Shown: piece by piece, positions 5,442-8,062 of the stretch | How positions within the stretch are numbered: position 1 is the first letter of the stretch | How the letters are laid out: each line of letters starts with the position of its first letter | Source: Anaerolineae bacterium | GTDB taxonomy: Bacteria; Chloroflexota; Anaerolineae; Anaerolineales; UBA11858 | Reading direction: 5' to 3' | Assembly (NCBI GenBank): GCA_003694235.1 | Contig: RFKO01000114.1 | Span: forward strand, 1-8,062 | Length of the DNA stretch: 8,062 nucleotides | Position numbers and translations under genes: made by a program | The notes under the pieces: model-generated | What the model was told of the DNA's origin: nothing | The model's input: the letters and a program-made list of their open reading frames with translations, nothing else | The model's database searches: none

Positions 5442-5570
5442 ATGAGCGACAAAAACCAGGAGTTTCACCCCAAAGGGACGTTGACCATCTTGATCATCTT
5501 CGTCCTGACTCTCATTCTGCTTTGGGGGTCGGTCTATCTGATTCTACTGAACCGAGGAGTGACGATATGA
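5442..5570 (+). CDS. cbaD: ba3-type cytochrome c oxidase subunit IIa
   Basis: A 42-residue single-span membrane protein: a polar N-terminus, FHPKGTLTI, a hydrophobic helix (about residues 13-36) and LNRGVTI. It closely resembles the 34-residue subunit IIa of the Thermus ba3 oxidase, which has PKGALAV, one helix and a terminal ARG. That subunit occupies the place of the first helix of the usual two-helix subunit II and stabilises the enzyme. A perfect ribosome site precedes it, and its stop overlaps the cbaB start by four bases (ATGA). Genes this short are often missed. The order IIa, II, I matches other B-family oxidase operons. Confidence 0.9.
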   Translation: MSDKNQEFHPKGTLTILIIFVLTLILLWGSVYLILLNRGVTI

Positions 5571-6055
5571 GCACCAAAACATCCATGCACATCGATCCGT
5601 ATGAGCGCAACTGGATGATTGTAAGCATCGTGTTGCTGCTCGGCTTTGCCACCGCCATTGCCGTGGCCGCCTTTGCTTTTGGCATCCAGGTCCCCAGCCC
5701 AGAACAGCGCGTCGACCCGCGCACGGTCGCCGAGAGCGGCCCCTGGGCGGAACCGGGACTGCGTGAACTGTCACCCGGCAAATACGAAGCCTACATCCTG
5801 GCCAGAACATGGCTCTTCCAGCCGCGCGAAATAACCGTCCCCGTCGGTTCCAAGGTAACCTTCTACGTCACCAGCGCGGATGTTCAGCACGGGTTCAAAC
5901 TCCAGAACACCAACCTGAACGTGCAGGTCATCCCCGGCCAGGTATCCAAGCTGACGATCACCTTCGACGAACCGGGAGATTACAACTACATTTGCACCGA
6001 GTATTGCGGCAACGGACACGCGGCCATGTTCGGCACGGTACACGTGACGCCATAA
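5567..6055 (+). CDS. cbaB: ba3-type cytochrome c oxidase subunit II (CuA)
   Basis: A 162-residue subunit II with one N-terminal helix (about residues 17-40) and an extracytoplasmic cupredoxin domain. CuA ligands are complete: His108 (VQHGF), then CTEYCGNGHAAM with Cys143, Glu145 (backbone), Cys147, His151 and Met154. The domain accepts electrons from cytochrome c and passes them to subunit I. RVDPRTVAESGPWAEP resembles the linker of Thermus CbaB as I recall it, and Glu13 in YERNW matches Thermus Glu15 at the K-path entrance. I chose the ATG at 5567, with GAGGAG at 5554-5559, over an in-frame codon at 5522 that lies within cbaD. The length is normal for this one-helix type. It ends 18 bases before cbaA. 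Confidence 0.96.
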   Translation: MSTKTSMHIDPYERNWMIVSIVLLLGFATAIAVAAFAFGIQVPSPEQRVDPRTVAESGPWAEPGLRELSPGKYEAYILARTWLFQPREITVPVGSKVTFYVTSADVQHGFKLQNTNLNVQVIPGQVSKLTITFDEPGDYNYICTEYCGNGHAAMFGTVHVTP

Positions 6056-6062
6056 TTCCCTA

Positions 6063-6069
6063 AAGGAGG
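6063..6069 (+). promoter_or_regulatory. Ribosome binding site for cbaA
   Basis: AAGGAGG four bases before the ATG at 6074; strong Shine-Dalgarno match that fixes the start of subunit I. Confidence 0.8.
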
Positions 6070-6073
6070 CGAG

Positions 6074-7726
6074 ATGAGCGCAAACACTTACCAACTCTCC
6101 CAGGAAGACAAGAAATTCGTCGGTCTTCACATCTTCTTTGCCGTTTTGGCGCTGTCCATCGGCACGCTATTCGGCCCACTGCAGGCTCTGGAACACTCCG
6201 GCCTGGATCTGTATCCCTACCTGCAACCGCTGTTTAAATCCTACTATCAGGGACTCACGCTGCACGGCGTGCTAAACGCCCTGGTGTGGACCACCTTTTT
6301 CATCACCGGCTTCCTGACCCTGGTGGTGATCGTCGGCCTGAAGCGCGAACTGCGTTATCCGAAGCTCAACCGCGTCGGCTTCTGGACGATGGTCGTTGGA
6401 CTGGTGATGGCCGCCATCCCCATCCTGTTGAACGAGGCCTCAGTGCTCTATACGTTCTACCCTCCGCTCAAGGCGCACTGGGCTTTCTACCTGGGCCTGA
6501 CGCTGGTAGTGGTCGGCTCGTGGATTGAGGGATACGGCTTCTTCTTCACTTTCGCTGCCTGGCGCAAGGAAAACCCCGGTGTGCGCAGCCCCTTCATCGC
6601 CCTGGCCGCGGTGATCACCATGGGGATGTGGCAGATCGCCACCCTGGGCGTTGCGGCAGAAATCCTCACCATGCTGCTGCCCTGGTCGCTGGGGTTGATC
6701 GAAGGCACCGACCCGCAGCTGGCGCGCACGTACTTCTGGTTCACCGGCCACCCGCTGGTTTACTTCTGGCTGCTGCCGGCCTACATCTCCTGGTACGGCA
6801 TGCTGCCCAAACAGGCAGGCGGCAAGCTGTTCAGCGACTCGCTGGGGCGCTTTGCCTTCTGGCTGTTCTTCTTGCTCTCCGTGCCGCTGGGATTCCATCA
6901 CCAGTACGTTGACCCCGGCGTTCCCGCCGGCTGGAAGTTCCTGCACGCCCTGCTGACCTACTCGGTGTTCTTCCCCTCCATGCTGACCGCATTCACCGTG
7001 ATTGCCTCGCTGGAATACGCGGGGCGGCAGAACGGCGGCAAAGGGCTGCTGGGCTGGATTCGCGCCCTGCCGTGGAACAATCCCTCGGTCAGTGCACAAT
7101 TATTCGCCGGCATCCTGTTCTTCTTCGGCGGCATCAGCGGCCTGGCCAACGCCTCCTACAACGTCAACCTGGTGCTGCACAACACCGCCTGGGTGCCCGG
7201 CCACTTCCACCTGACCGTGGCCTCGGCCGTCACGCTCTCCTTCTGGGGAATCTCGTACTGGCTGGTGCCGTACATCACCGGCAAAAAACTGCTCAATGAG
7301 AAAACAGCCACCTGGGCAAACTGGCTGTGGTTCATCGGCATGATCATCTTCTCCAACGCCATGCACGTGCTCGGCCTGTTGGGCGCGCCGCGCCGCACCC
7401 CGCTGGGCCTGGCGCCGTACATCCCCGAAGAATGGAGCGGCCACTTGCTGCGCGTGGGCATTGGCGGCTCGATCATGTTCATCGGCGCGGTGCTCTTCGT
7501 CGTCACCGTAGCGCGCACCGCCTGGTCGAAGAAGGCTGAACCCGCCGAAGTGGAAGTGCCGGTCGCCGAAGCCATACACGACCCGCAAGACACTCCGCAA
7601 TGGCTGGATGCCTTCAAGCCCTGGCTGATCGGCACGATCGCGCTGATCATCATCGCCTACGGGCCACAACTGGTGGACCAGATCGCCAACATTTCCCTGA
7701 ACGCTCCGGGCGGCAAAGTCTGGTAG
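6074..7726 (+). CDS. cbaA: ba3-type (B-family) cytochrome c oxidase subunit I
   Basis: A 550-residue membrane protein, close to the 562 residues of Thermus CbaA, with about 13 hydrophobic segments. It holds the low-spin heme b and the heme a3-CuB site where oxygen is reduced. Visible ligands are His64 (LTLHGVLN) and His379 for the low-spin heme, His377 (PGHFH) for heme a3, and His226, His275 and His276 for CuB. His226 and Tyr230 (GHPLVY) match the cross-linked pair. Tyr237, Tyr241, Ser302, Thr305 and Thr308 correspond to the Thermus K-path residues I recall, and no A-family D-path motif is apparent. These enzymes pump protons and bind oxygen tightly. [20 protein letters not shown] and [17 protein letters not shown] are near-identical in pattern to Thermus. 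A hairpin and a cytochrome b gene follow in the same direction. Confidence 0.97.
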   Translation: MSANTYQLSQEDKKFVGLHIFFAVLALSIGTLFGPLQALEHSGLDLYPYLQPLFKSYYQGLTLHGVLNALVWTTFFITGFLTLVVIVGLKRELRYPKLNRVGFWTMVVGLVMAAIPILLNEASVLYTFYPPLKAHWAFYLGLTLVVVGSWIEGYGFFFTFAAWRKENPGVRSPFIALAAVITMGMWQIATLGVAAEILTMLLPWSLGLIEGTDPQLARTYFWFTGHPLVYFWLLPAYISWYGMLPKQAGGKLFSDSLGRFAFWLFFLLSVPLGFHHQYVDPGVPAGWKFLHALLTYSVFFPSMLTAFTVIASLEYAGRQNGGKGLLGWIRALPWNNPSVSAQLFAGILFFFGGISGLANASYNVNLVLHNTAWVPGHFHLTVASAVTLSFWGISYWLVPYITGKKLLNEKTATWANWLWFIGMIIFSNAMHVLGLLGAPRRTPLGLAPYIPEEWSGHLLRVGIGGSIMFIGAVLFVVTVARTAWSKKAEPAEVEVPVAEAIHDPQDTPQWLDAFKPWLIGTIALIIIAYGPQLVDQIANISLNAPGGKVW

Positions 7727-7735
7727 TTTACAAAA

Positions 7736-7768
7736 AACCTCCCGCAGGTTTAGAACCTGCGGGAGGTT
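7736..7768. repeat. Perfect 15-bp-arm hairpin between cbaA and cytochrome b
   Basis: Left arm AACCTCCCGCAGGTT, loop TAG, then the exact complement. An A6 run precedes it (7732-7737), so on the minus strand it reads as a stem followed by T6, a classic intrinsic terminator. On the plus strand no T run follows, so operon transcription could pass. It may block antisense transcripts, protect the cbaA mRNA end, or be a dispersed palindromic element. Confidence 0.7.
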
Positions 7769-7796
7769 CAACGAACAAGAGGGAAGACAACGCGCC

Positions 7797-8062
7797 ATGG
7801 CCAACGTCACACCACGAACCCAAAAAGCCCCACTCCCGTCTCCGCGGCGCGGCCTGCTGAGCTGGCTGGAGCACATCACCCTGCTGGCGGAATCTCCAGT
7901 CGTGCGCCTGTTGGGTGACCCGCGCTTCAATCCCCTGTATCACACCGGCACGATCACGGTCTTATTGCTGCTTGTCATCTTCATCACAGGGGTTTATCTG
8001 ACCATGTTTTACCAGTTTGGCTTCGTGGCCTCTTACGAAGCCATCGCCAGACTGAGCGGACA
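7797..8062 (+). CDS. Cytochrome b, N-terminal part (partial, runs off window)
   Basis: The first 88 codons of a gene that continues beyond the window. After a polar, proline- and arginine-rich N-terminus (1-20) comes WLEHITLLAESP, then FNPLYHTGTITVLLLLVIFITGVYLTMFY-type sequence (residues 45-72), the first transmembrane helix of a cytochrome b/b6 domain. The heme-ligand histidines lie further downstream and are not in view. The family carries electrons from quinol to cytochrome c in a bc-type complex. Its place directly behind ba3 oxidase suggests that quinol-cytochrome c reductase and oxidase are made together. The ATG at 7797 has only a distant GAGGGA (7779-7784) as ribosome site. Whether it is a full cytochrome b, a split b6 type or a fusion cannot be told. 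Confidence 0.8.
   Translation, partial: MANVTPRTQKAPLPSPRRGLLSWLEHITLLAESPVVRLLGDPRFNPLYHTGTITVLLLLVIFITGVYLTMFYQFGFVASYEAIARLSG

Noticed and set aside
6440..7930. Long minus-strand open frames opposite cbaA and the cytochrome b start
   Set aside because: They mirror the codon pattern of strongly supported membrane proteins, are rich in Gln, Arg, Gly and His without any motif, and run through the hairpin at 7736-7768.
1..8062. CRISPR array, tRNA, rRNA, insertion sequence or phage genes
   Set aside because: No regularly spaced repeats, no cloverleaf-like or rRNA sequence, and no transposase or phage protein found by reading both strands.

Overview
The window reads as a bacterial chromosomal segment built around aerobic respiration and extracytoplasmic thiol chemistry. 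The best guess for the source is a Chloroflexota bacterium, Anaerolineae-like, though a Thermus-like or other deep-branching aerobe is possible. This rests on a ba3-type (B-family) oxidase with the 42-residue subunit IIa, a Tat-exported L,D-transpeptidase and moderately high GC; no marker gene settles it.

Left half (1-2509, minus strand): a tight four-gene run transcribed toward position 1. In order of transcription it encodes a Tat-signal L,D-transpeptidase with an SH3-like region, CcdA, a membrane-anchored TlpA-type thioredoxin, and a glutaredoxin-like protein cut by the window edge. Genes are separated by 14 and 5 bases, then overlap by one base. This looks like an electron relay that carries reducing power across the membrane to protein thiols outside the cytoplasm.

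Middle (2510-3626): a 320-base divergent intergenic region contains a perfect 35-base palindrome, a consensus -10 box and a dyad. It is followed by an orphan NarL/LuxR-type response regulator on the plus strand. Behind the regulator lie two mutually exclusive GC-rich hairpins and a TGTG-N8-CACA palindrome with the geometry of a CRP/FNR-family site.

Right half (3627-8062, plus strand): a probable operon of three consecutive Sco-like genes, ba3 oxidase subunits IIa, II and I, a hairpin, and the beginning of a cytochrome b. The three Sco-like proteins form a graded series: the first keeps the CxxxC but not the copper-binding His, the second keeps all three ligands, and the third has lost both cysteines and the His. 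All recalled metal ligands and K-path residues of the oxidase are present.

How it may fit together (inference): CcdA passes electrons to the TlpA-like protein, which could keep the cysteines of the Sco proteins, the CuA site of subunit II and the transpeptidase reduced. The Sco proteins would then prepare the CuA site. The regulator and the palindrome between the two halves may coordinate them. The least ordinary element is the three-gene Sco cassette with progressive loss of active-site residues.
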